Origin: Gordionus sp. m RMFG-2023
Lineage: Eukaryota > Nematomorpha > Gordioida > Chordodea > Parachordodidae
Assembly (NCBI RefSeq): GCF_954871325.1
Contig: NC_088778.1
Location: forward strand, 21,065,120-21,129,119
DNA length: 64,000 nucleotides
Direction of reading: 5' to 3'
The first letter of the stretch is position 1. Every line of letters starts with the position of its first letter. The position numbers were made by a program, and so were the translations under genes. Shown here one piece after another: positions 55,486-64,000 of this stretch. The notes below the pieces were generated by a model. The model saw only the letters and a list, made by a program, of their open reading frames with translations. It did not search any database and had not been told where the DNA came from.

Positions 55486-56360
55486 ATTTTCAGATTCTTT
55501 TAATTCAATAAACATTATTTTATGTTAAATATTTTTATAAAAATATTAAATTTATCATTTTTAGCTTCTTAATATTGTAAATAAAAATATAAAATCCTAG
55601 GTATAGTAGATTCAAAGAAATCATTTTTTGAAACTTTTATATATCATATAAAGTTAATTATTTCTACAATATATAAATTTATACTTCAAATGGTGTTCAA
55701 CAATTAAAATATAAAAACCTTGATAATAATAGTGATTAGATTATAATTTCAGAAAAATGACTTTAAAAATAAATTCTAAATAAAATCAACCATTTTATAT
55801 GTATATAAATATATAAAATTTAATGATTTTTACTTAGAACAATCTAAAATAAATTATTCTTAAATTGGAACTTGAAGATTTTGAAACTGATATACTTGTG
55901 CACATTTTGCATTTGGTAAGTATTGAATTAGTTCCTTCATTATAGGATGTTACTGTAAAATATTTATTTGGGCCATGGTAATGTTAATTCATCTGATTTT
56001 GAATTTTCAGGATCAGATGATGAGATGATAAAATAATAATATCCATGCTTATGCTAATCTATTAAATTAAAAATAAACAATAATATTCAAATTAAAAAAT
56101 ATAATAATGGCGTGTTTAAGAAAATTGAAATGTGAAAAATGAAAAACAGCTGATTAAAAAATATATTAAATTTTTTGAATAAAAATAAAAAACGTTTTTA
56201 AAATTGGACGAACGTTAAAATCGAATGCTTTCGTCAAAAAAAAGCAACGCGTTCAAGTTCAAAGTTTGTCAAAAATAAAGGAACGCCGTTCATCATTTCA
56301 AAAAAACGAACTTGCACTAACGCGTTCAAAATGAACGCATTCGTTTACAGTAGATATATT

Positions 56361-57919
56361 TAATATCTCAATTTATTATTTCTTTCAAAGTTGATTGAGT
56401 AATCCTAACAACCTACCTATTTAAACATTTCAAATTCCTATTTAAACATTTAAAGGGTTTTGTTTAAATTAAGCTATTTCTTGCCTGAAGGTTGTCAAAC
56501 CGTCTCGATCCTAAGGGTATAAAATATTAGCTACGCTTTTGCACAAATTGATTGATTTCAAGATTGAACTCTCCTTTAAGTTTAAACTTCGATCGAGGCT
56601 AGGGTGATACTTTTCTTTAAAAATTGTGCTTATATCCTTTTAAGAACCGGCTCAATTTACTATAAATATGGCCATTTATCACTACCACTTGCTGGTGATG
56701 AACCTCATTCTATACGTAAATATAGTAGAGGCGTCGACTTATAAAATATTTATGGGGGTTGAAATTTTATAAAAATTTGATGGCTTATATGGCAGCAAAC
56801 TGACCTCATCACTGAGCTAGCGCTCTCCACCCACTTGCCAAGGTGTCCACATAGATGCTAATGATACTGATAAGCATTATAAATCTGCAATCTTTGTATA
56901 AATATAACAAAAATCTTTTCGCTTAATATAATGTAATGAATCACCCTCTTCCAGCTTGCTACCCCAAACTCCCTCCATACAGGTTTCTTCTTAATTTTAC
57001 TATATAAATACAGCGATTCCCCTTGTCCGAGTGAAAGAAAGGATTATTTTATTATATTTCCCATTTTGATTAATATAACTGCCCATTTCTTATTATAATT
57101 TAAAAAATATAAATTGATATTGCTTATTTTTTTCCCAAAAAAATTTCATTAAGCTAAAATTTATTAAATTTTTATAATTTCTTTAACTTCAAAAAATTAA
57201 TAAATTTTGGTAAATTCGAAAAAATGAATTAGGTATTTTTATATTGAAAAGAGATTATTTCTCTTTTCGTTTAGGTTACGAAAGTTTTTAATTATATTTT
57301 TGATATTTAGGTCATATCATAACCTAATATGTAATATATTTCTGGTAAAATTTGTTAAGTGTCTTTTTAAACCAAAAATGCCTGAACACAGTTGGTTAGG
57401 TCATTTAAAAAAATCAAAACAGTTGGTTAGGTCATTTAAAAAAATCTAAAATTCTTATCAAAAAATATATCTTAGATATAATACAGGTATCTTATTAAAA
57501 ATAGCAAAAGTATGTATGAGTATCTTAAATACAATATACTTTTAGTCCTTTTATGGCGAATAGATAAATATAACAAATATACAACCATTTAAGGGGGGGG
57601 GGTAACTTATTGTGGCTGTCGGTTTATCAAGGCCAATTTCTAGTTATGGCAAAACTGGCGAAAAGATGTTTGGCAACTCCGGGTTCTAGCAAAAGACAAA
57701 TTTTTCCATAGGTGGTAGCATTCTTAAAGAAAAACTTATATAGATATGGTACTCATTCTTCAGTATATAATAAATGAAATATTGGTCGTATTTGTTATAA
57801 TTTACCTTAAATCTTAAAAAATTTTTAATCCAGTTTATCTTATATAATATTTTTTCCTTTTCCATTAATTCTAACAATATATAAAAAAATTTTGTTAAAT
57901 TTGTATTATATTATAAAAG
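56361..57919. other. AT-rich stretch, no clear gene
   Basis: It holds a 35-bp direct repeat at about 57388-57455 (CAGTTGGTTAGGTCATTTAA twice) and a G run near 57593. A minus-strand tRNA-like word (TAGCTCAGTGATG near 56815) is not supported by a B-box. Nothing else was recognised. Confidence 0.4.
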
Positions 57920-58026
57920 ATATTATTGATTTGGAGGTGAGATCCCAGAAGTTTTATGACTTATTCCGGGAATATTCATCGATAGTTTTTCCACCTGTTT
58001 ATCTTAATTTTCGGGGCGGCGGAGAT
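57920..58026 (+). CDS. Convincing internal exon of an unidentified protein
   Basis: An acceptor TATAAAAG precedes the open stretch IIDLEVRSQKFYDLFREYSS then IVFPPVYLNFRGGGD, which ends at a perfect GTAAGT donor. CAG at 57946-57948 is an alternative acceptor that would leave a phase-0 exon of 26 codons beginning KFYDLFREYS. Codon use (CGG GGC GGC GGA) is far from background. I do not recognise the protein. It could be a later exon of the metallophosphoesterase (via the donor at 53616), but it has no GHxH motif, so a separate gene continuing to the right is equally possible. The foldback transposon begins 47 bp after it. Confidence 0.5.
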
Positions 58027-58083
58027 GTAAGTACCATTTCTATCTTTTAGCTTATTTTGCATCTTATAATAGGGTATCCCGTC

Positions 58084-58645
58084 TTTACAGAGAATCTTTT
58101 ATAGAGAATGCAAATATAGAGAAACTTTTATAGAGAAAACAATTGTAGAGAATGTCGTTTATAAAGAATATCGTTTATAGAGAATGATTTTATAGAGAAT
58201 TTATTTTATAGAGAAACTTTTAAAGAGAAAACAATTATAGAGAATGTCGTTTATAGAGAATCTCATTTATAGAGAATGATTTTGTAGAGAATATCGTTTA
58301 TAGAGAATGATTTTATAGAGAATTTATTTTATAGAGAAACTTTTAAAGAGAAAACAATTATAGAGAATGTCGTTTATAGAGAATCTCATTTATAGAGAAT
58401 GATTTTGTAGAGAATTTCGTTTATAGAGAATGATTTTATAGAGAATTTATTTTATAGAGAAACTTTTAAAGAGAAAACAATTATATAGAATGTCGTTTAT
58501 AGAGAATGATTTTATAGAGAATATTTTACAGAGAATTGTTTTACAGAGAATTATTTTATAGAGAATATTTTACAGAGAATTGTTTTAGAGAGAATTATTT
58601 TATAGAGAAGGATTTTATAGAGAATAATTTTATAGAATTTTATAG
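58084..58645 (+). repeat. Left arm minisatellite, TTTATAGAGAAT units with 123-bp higher-order period
   Basis: Units of about 15-20 bp share ATAGAGAA. A seven-unit block recurs with a spacing of 123 bp: the word TTATTTTATAGAGAAACTTT begins at 58201, 58324 and 58447, each time followed by AAAGAGAAAACAATTATA and, after the second and first copies, GTCGTTTATAGAGAAT. The block copies are nearly identical, showing recent block-wise amplification. Confidence 0.9.
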
Positions 58646-59035
58646 AAAATGAATTAAGTATTATTTTAGAAATAAATTTTCTCAAAAAAAACAAGCCATA
58701 TGCCGTCATATAAATTCTCGGAACCCTTGAATAAAAAAAGGGAAAAAATAATCTTAAAAAAAATTATTCACGTTCCTGATTTGTATTGCTTATGAATAAT
58801 TATGATAATATTTTTGAGTTTTCTGTTGTTATTTTTTAAAATACGCTGAACAATTAGAAGTAGTAATGCTAAAATTATGAAAATGTTTCCTTCTTTATCA
58901 GTTTCTATTAGTGCTTTGCTTTAACTAGTAGAGTAGCCATTTAAAAAAAAACTATTAGCAACAAAGCCAGCCTTACACCAATTGTTTTAGAAAATTTTGT
59001 CAATATTTAGTTGCTTTGTGCATTATTTTAATCTG

Positions 59036-59262
59036 CTTAGCCCGGCCCCGATTTTTTAAAAATATATTATATATTTTTAATTTGCCTAGATAATAATGGT
59101 GTTAAAATATTTGGTTTTAAAATATATGGCCCGGCTCGAGTTTTTAAAAAAAAGCTTTTTTTGACCCGGCCCGTGTATTTAAAAAAATAAAATTTTAGGC
59201 TCGGCGGGTATATTTAAAAAAATTAAAATACTGCCCGGGCTTAAGGTCGGGCAGGTCTCTGA
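59036..59262. mobile_element. GC-blocked MITE inside the foldback element
   Basis: CGGCCCCG, ATGGCCCGGC, GACCCGGCCCGTG and CTGCCCGGGCTTAAGGTCG blocks surround the core AAAATATTTGGTTTTAAAAT shared with 16.9 kb. The right end read in reverse complement is CAGAGACCTGCCCGACC. Confidence 0.6.
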
Positions 59263-59364
59263 TTTATAGTGCGCTTTTATAATTTCCCTAATAAATCTGA
59301 TTTTACCAATTCCGAAGAGAATCTACCCTGGGAATTTCATACGATTGCGCCAATATTTTTTTGT

Positions 59365-60005
59365 ATTTAATAATTTTATTTTGTTTTATTTTTTCATTTT
59401 AAATCATAAATTGAGCGCGTTTTATTAAATTTTAAATTTGATTTCGCTGAAAATGCATTATAATATGTATAGAATACCCACCCTATAAATTTCAGAAGAT
59501 CTTATATTGAACCTCTGAAGAAATTTTAATTTACATTAATCTGAAATTTAAGTAATGTTAGTAGCCTAAAAATCAGCTAAACCTAATTTGGCTTAACCGA
59601 AAAATCGCCTAAAACTAATTAGACAAAATGTAGGGACTAGGAGCTAGGCTAATCGCCCGTCAGCGTTACGCATCACTAAGCCTAGCCTTTATTAAAATTA
59701 TTTAATATATTTATTATGTAACGATATATGACGGGCGATTAACCGAGCTCCTTAGCCGTTGCCTAATTTTTGAATAATTAGTTCTCGCCTATTTTAATGC
59801 TAAGCCTAATTATGCTTAGCCGATTTTTTAACCTAAAAACTTGGCTAACCGTTTTGGAATTGCCTAAATTAACCGATTGCGCAACATTAAGGGTGGGCAT
59901 TCTACACTTATTCAGGTGCATTTCTGACAAAATCAGATTTTTAAATTTAATAAAACGCACTAAATTAATGATTTTAAATGCAAATAATAACAAAAACAAA
60001 CAATA
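59365..60005. mobile_element. Near-palindromic element of about 640 bp inside the foldback element
   Basis: Both halves are inverted along almost their full length: TTTTAAATCATAAATTGAGC / (reverse) TTTAAAATCATTAATTTAGT; GTATAGAATACCCACCCT / GTGTAGAATGCCCACCCT; and a core AATCGCCCGTCA / inverse TGACGGGCGATT about 80 bp apart, centred near 59690. The GTATAGAATACCC words connect it to the palindromes at 19.1 and 42.6 kb. Confidence 0.78.
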
Positions 60006-62343
60006 CCCATCAAACTATAGCCTTACCAAAATTAAGTTTAGTTAAAAAATCACTAGAGCTGTCTAATATTCACAGGGTAAGCAAGGAAGACCAGGGGGTG
60101 GTTAGATCATTTCTGTCAAAATCGTCAAAGGTCCGAAAATAATTGTATCTGAATTTACAAGATGATAGTTCAAACCCTTACCTAAAAATTATACACCGAC
60201 AAAATTTAAAATAATACACTTTTTTCTCTAAATTGATTTTAGTAAAATGAAAATTTCTTATTACAAGCCTAAACTCCTTAGCAGTGTAGAGAAAGATGAA
60301 TCAAATTTTAAAATGTTTTATAGGTTTTTTGCACTTGTTAAACATTCCGAAGATCAGACTTTTAATATTTATAAGAAATTTTTTATTTACATATAGGGAT
60401 TATATTTATTGATACCAATTTGTTTAAATATGGTTGGTTCACAGACAAACTTGAATTTCATCATATGATTATAAGAAGTTTTGTATCATGATATACACTG
60501 ATTTCCATCGCATTGTAATGTCTTTCTTTAGCAAATATCTAAGCTTGATATTTGCAGCAGATTGCACAATATTTACTAACTCTTTTACACTTAGAAGATA
60601 TTTTAAATACCTAATTATCAAAAGATTTTGCATCATATATTATAATACTACCACCTTCTTCCCCCACTTCACTCATTTCCTATACCACATCAAAATTAGA
60701 ACAACGGACCAAATACAAACTACCCATTTTAATTTCAATGCCAATCTTGAGTTATAACCCCTTCTCCTGTGGTAAAAGGTCCTGTTTAACATTGTTTGAA
60801 TGGTTAAGCGTCTTTTTATTATTGGTAGTCGGTCTATAGATCTGGTTATAAGCAAGTATAATTATCATTAATATTTAACTTCGTATCATTAGGGCTAATT
60901 ATTTATTCAAACTTTTCTGTTGGGAGGGGGGGGGAAGGGGTGGGTGTTTCTTAATAAAAAAATTTTCATGATAAAAGCAATATTTTTATTTTTCAGCATA
61001 ACATAAGGATTTTCATTATCTACGCTTCCTGAGACAGATATCTTACTTTTCTTATATATTTTTTATAGGGCCTTGCTTTCTACTGTAAAAAGAGGAGTCA
61101 TAAATGATCGCTTCAGCTTGTTTAATTAATTTTTATATCCATCAATGCTTGCTTTTAAAACTTTTATTTTAAATCCCTCTTTTAGTCTTGAAGAATTACA
61201 CATTTAAAAAAATATGAAGGCATATAAAATGTAAAAAAGAGATATTTTCCACCTTTCGATTTTTTAGGGTTGTATCTACTCCTTGAAGTACAACTCACAA
61301 AGTAAATTTTTTATTCCATTAAATTTTCTCATCTTCAGCGATGATAGTAATGTCCAATCACTTTTATCGCCACATTAATAAAATTTATGACATTCATCAG
61401 ATTAAAAAAATATAGCAACTGAACTGAAATGGAAATATACTGTAATTTGTGTTAAAAATAGCTAAGTTATTTTTAATAATATATGAGGCATGTTCAATTC
61501 ATTCAATTTTAGCTCTACTTATATTTTTTATATTTCTATATCCATTTTTATACAATTTTGTCTTTGATCACATAATTAGAAAAAAGACTCGTCAGGAAGC
61601 AAGAACTTAGCAAGAATCAATTAAGGAAATCAATAATCTATTTTTTTCATAATTCCTTAGTCACAATAGTGGCAATTTCATCATCAGAGATTACACGAAT
61701 TAAGTACTGAGATGGATAGAAATTCAATTCAACAATCTACCTATGATGCTGAATATTGTTTCATGTCTTGTTGTGATAAGCTTTGACCTTGTCGTTTTGA
61801 TTAAACAATTAATACAAATTTATTATCATAAAATGCTTATCAAGTCCATACTAAATCCCTCACTAATTAAAGCATTCTTTGTCAAAGAATAATATAAATC
61901 CAAGGTCTAATTATCTGTTTGGCTCAATGTTTTAAATAAAACTTTTTTTCTTAGTGCCTTGCAAATTTTATTTATTTCGGCCAAAGCTCCATCCAAAATC
62001 TTTATTTTTAGGACCCTAGCCATAATTTTAAATTTTAGGCCTGAGCCTGTCCTGTCCCAAATTTAATTGGAAAATATAACTAAACGCATATTTAAACAAT
62101 CAATTAATATAAAAATTTAATTCCTTTACCCTAATCTTTAGAGAAATCTATTTTATTGCTTATAATCTTTTTTACATTTTTTGAGTCAAAAAAATCAATA
62201 ACCCTATTTTAAAAAAAAATATTTTTAGACCCAAGCCCGACTTTAACTTAATTTCCAGGTTCAACTAAGTCTGTCTAAAGGCCGATAAATATAAAATTGT
62301 AGTTTTCATCAAACTCCATTCCAGATATCGCAACTGATGTAAT
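60006..62343. other. Interior of the foldback element, no gene recognised
   Basis: A short frame near 60247-60396 (MKISYYKPKLLSSVEKDES, FKMFYRFFALVKHSEDQTF) and one at 60488-60757 have no recognisable relatives. A G run lies near 60925. 61995-62285 contains GGCCTGAGCCTGTCC and CCCAAGCCCGAC words like the GC-blocked MITEs. No transposase motif was found on either strand. Confidence 0.4.
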
Positions 62344-62545
62344 TCATTTGAGATAATGCATTCGCGACAATGAATTCGCGATAATACACTTGCGATAATG
62401 CATTCGCGCTAATACATTCGCGATAATGCATTCGCTATAATATTTTCGCTATATTATACTCGCTATAATGCATTAGCGGTAATGCGTTCGCTATAATACA
62501 TTCGCGATAGTGCATTCGCGGTAATGCATTCGCTATAATATCTTA
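62344..62545 (+). repeat. Regular 15-bp array, TTCGCGATAATGCAT
   Basis: About thirteen units of 15 bp (ATTCGCGATAATGCA with small changes such as TTCGCTATAATAC or TTCGCGGTAATGC) stand in a row. It is the regular relative of the degenerate array at 19424-19690. It lies inside the foldback element, close to its right arm. Confidence 0.9.
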
Positions 62546-62621
62546 TATAGAAACCTTCAATTGACGGTTTTGGTTTTTTAGGTAGGACAAAATTGTGGTG
62601 CTTCTATTTAATCAAAAATAT

Positions 62622-62647
62622 TGGTTTCTCTATAAATATGTGGAACC
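62622..62647 (-). mobile_element. Solitary inner copy of the foldback end
   Basis: The words TTTCTCTATAAATATGTGG then AACC match the right end of the large element (TTTCTCTATAAAGACGTGG then AACC). No partner GGTTCCAC start was found nearby. It may be the end of a second, nested or truncated element that carried the TTCGCG array. Confidence 0.5.
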
Positions 62648-63243
62648 CCTAGAGATCGGCACTTTTCGACACTCAATATATTAAAGCCATCGCATACATC
62701 TAAATGTGTATCATTAGAGATTAATGAATTCTTAGTTATCTATATTAAAAAGATTTATGAATAAAATTTGTATAATAAAATAGAAAGAAAATTATATTTA
62801 GAAACGTGTTCCGAAACGCAGAACGAACGGGAATGTGACATATTTTTTACCCAAACAACTGGTTAAAACCTTTTCTTAATTAAAATTAGAATAAGATTCT
62901 CGTCCGTCATATATCCATAAGGGTAAAGTTAAGAACCCTTCTAAAGGCTAATTTAGATAGCTGACATATAAATGCAATATATAAAAATTTTAAAAATGGT
63001 TGGTTCAGTTTAGATTCTCTTTAATAACGGTTAATACATATTTAACAAATCGTTTCAGGGTTGGTTTAGCTGAGTTAATAATCAAGCTAAACCTTGATAT
63101 GAACTAAAAAGATTTTACAAAAAAACCATTGTTGAAACAAATAAAGTCATCGAAAAAATACTAACAAATAAACTGAATTGTATTATTAAAATGTTAATTT
63201 TGATATATTTTCAAATCCCGCATAAATTTTTTGAACATACAAT

Positions 63244-63722
63244 ATTTCTCTATAAAATCAAGATCTAGAAAAAATTCTCTACAAAATAATTCTCTACAAT
63301 GTAATTCTCTACAAAATAATTCTCTACAATGAAATTCTCTACAAAATAATTCTCTATAAAAGTAATTCTCTTTAAAATCCTTCTCTATAAACAACATTCT
63401 CTATAAAATCATTCTCTTTGAAGTCATTCTCTATTAAGGACCTTCTCTATAAAATAATTCTCTTTAAAATCATTCTCTATAATCGACATTCTCTATAAAA
63501 CCATTCTCTATAAACGGCATTCTCTATAAAATCATTCTCCTTGAAGTCATTCTCTATAAAGGACATTCTCTATAAAATAATTCTCTTTAAAATCATTCTC
63601 TATAAATTACATTCTCTATAAAACAATTCTCTATAAATGCATTCTCTATAATTGTTTTCTCTATAAATGTTTCTCTATAAAATACATTCTCTATAATGGT
63701 TTCTCTATAAAGACGTGGAACC
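63244..63722 (-). repeat. Right arm minisatellite, ATTCTCTATAAA units
   Basis: More than twenty units of about 15-20 bp (ATTCTCTATAAAATC, ATTCTCTACAAAATA, GACATTCTCTATAAA and similar) form the inverse of the left arm. The left part is rich in CTACAA variants, the right part in CTATAA variants. The array is not divided into obvious 123-bp blocks as on the left. Read in frame it gives an artefactual CRELFCRE-type peptide repeat. Confidence 0.9.
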
Positions 63723-63731
63723 TTATAATAG

Positions 63732-64000
63732 ATATTAATATTCATCGTTTCCATATAGCTTGTGAATTGTAGTCATGTCATGACATGAGTGATTAATAAT
63801 TGTCTTTTTAAATATATTACTATTGTGCTCTTTTGTATTGTTTTGTTTATTTATAGTGTAGTATTAGAATTATTTTTTATTGTATTTATTTCAACACGTG
63901 TAAAACAAAGAATAAATAAAATCTTAATTAAATACGCGTATCCAGCGGGGAAGGGGCATAGTAAATTTTTTTGAAAAAATATAAAAGGCTTTCATAAATT
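63732..64000. other. Right flank, unrecognised
   Basis: AT-rich DNA. Near 63938-63958 the word GCGTATCCAGCGGGGAAGG resembles the transposon end near 47650. Confidence 0.3.

Larger units (their letters stand above)
54299..56352. mobile_element. hAT element, TAGTGCTGTAAACA / TACTGTAAACGAATGC ends
   Basis: Left end TAGTGCTGTAAACATTTC with AACG/GTTCA-rich subterminal words; right end in reverse complement TACTGTAAACGAATGCGTTC with AACGCGTT words. Flanks GATAAATT (54291-54298) and GATATATT (56353-56360) agree at seven of eight positions. No transposase is readable, so it is non-autonomous. It contains a tRNA-headed repeat (55175-55485) and a CCAAGCCC-rich tandem region (54770-55110). A truncated relative starts at 41731. 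Confidence 0.82.
58073..63722. mobile_element. Foldback-type transposon with minisatellite terminal inverted repeats
   Basis: The element starts GGTATCCCGTCTTTACAG and ends, in reverse complement, GGTTCCACGTCTTTATAG. An exact 9-bp direct repeat TTATAATAG lies on each side (58064-58072 and 63723-63731). Inside each end is a tandem array of TTTATAGAGAAT-type units, in opposite orientations (58084-58645 and 63244-63700). Tandem-repeat inverted arms and 9-bp duplications are what Foldback (FB), Galileo and related MULE/P-like elements show. The 4.6-kb middle contains MITEs, a palindrome and a TTCGCG array but no transposase I can recognise, so it is probably mobilised in trans. Confidence 0.82.

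Noticed and set aside
56795-56860. Minus-strand tRNA-like word TAGCTCAGTGATG
   Set aside because: No B-box at the right distance and no acceptor or T-arm pairing.
58084-58645. CRISPR-like repeat-spacer look of the TATAGAGAA arrays
   Set aside because: Units run head to tail with partly conserved spacers and a higher-order period, and the genome is eukaryotic. It is a minisatellite forming a transposon arm.
60247-60396. Small host exon MKISYYKPKLLSSVEKDES
   Set aside because: It lies inside the foldback transposon and has no recognisable relatives, so I left it as an unassigned frame.
63194-63397. Open frame with repeated CRELFCREF-type peptide
   Set aside because: It is the antisense reading of the ATTCTCTA minisatellite, not a gene.

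Overview
The window is strongly AT-rich nuclear DNA of a metazoan, most likely an invertebrate. It has spliced genes with GT-AG introns, two animal host genes (an LRRFIP homologue and an MPPE1/PGAP5-like metallophosphoesterase), and a dense, layered load of DNA transposons, LINEs and SINE-like repeats. Nothing prokaryotic, organellar or virus-like was recognised. The species cannot be named from what is visible.

Layout. 1-7.3 kb: mostly unrecognised AT-rich DNA with one candidate exon (1978-2199), an RTE-type LINE fragment on the minus strand (3.5-4.5 kb) and an RT fragment of a LINE with a restriction-like endonuclease (4.8-6.2 kb). 7.3-12 kb: a hAT-type MITE, then a three-layer nest: a hAT element (8763-12006, 8-bp target duplication CAGAGGGC) split in its BED-finger coding region by a piggyBac element (9242-11308) that itself carries a MITE. 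12-17.9 kb: little recognisable.

17.9-38.2 kb: a nine-exon plus-strand gene for an LRRFIP-family coiled-coil protein; its frame is kept across all splice junctions (1527 nt including the stop). Its 10.3-kb and 6.5-kb introns hold a tRNA-headed repeat, palindromic and GC-rich-ended MITEs, a hAT inside an inverted-repeat element, a DDE transposase fossil, a piggyBac tail, and a LINE interrupted by a hAT with a near-perfect 8-bp duplication.

39-44 kb: the C-terminal half of the restriction-like-endonuclease LINE (zinc knuckle plus RPD...WD nuclease motif), and hAT and MITE ends. 44.4-53.6 kb: a metallophosphoesterase gene with introns of 42, 8477 and 39 bp. The large intron contains a hAT tail and a 2.8-kb element with about 600-bp terminal inverted repeats and a decayed DDE-like transposase.

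54-64 kb: a hAT element with a tRNA-headed repeat inside it, one convincing but unidentified exon (57920-58026), and a 5.65-kb foldback-type transposon (58073-63722). Its two arms are minisatellite arrays in opposite orientation, with matching terminal motifs and an exact 9-bp target duplication TTATAATAG.

The two host genes have no visible functional link. The main theme is genes whose short exons survive among introns grown by nested transposon insertion.
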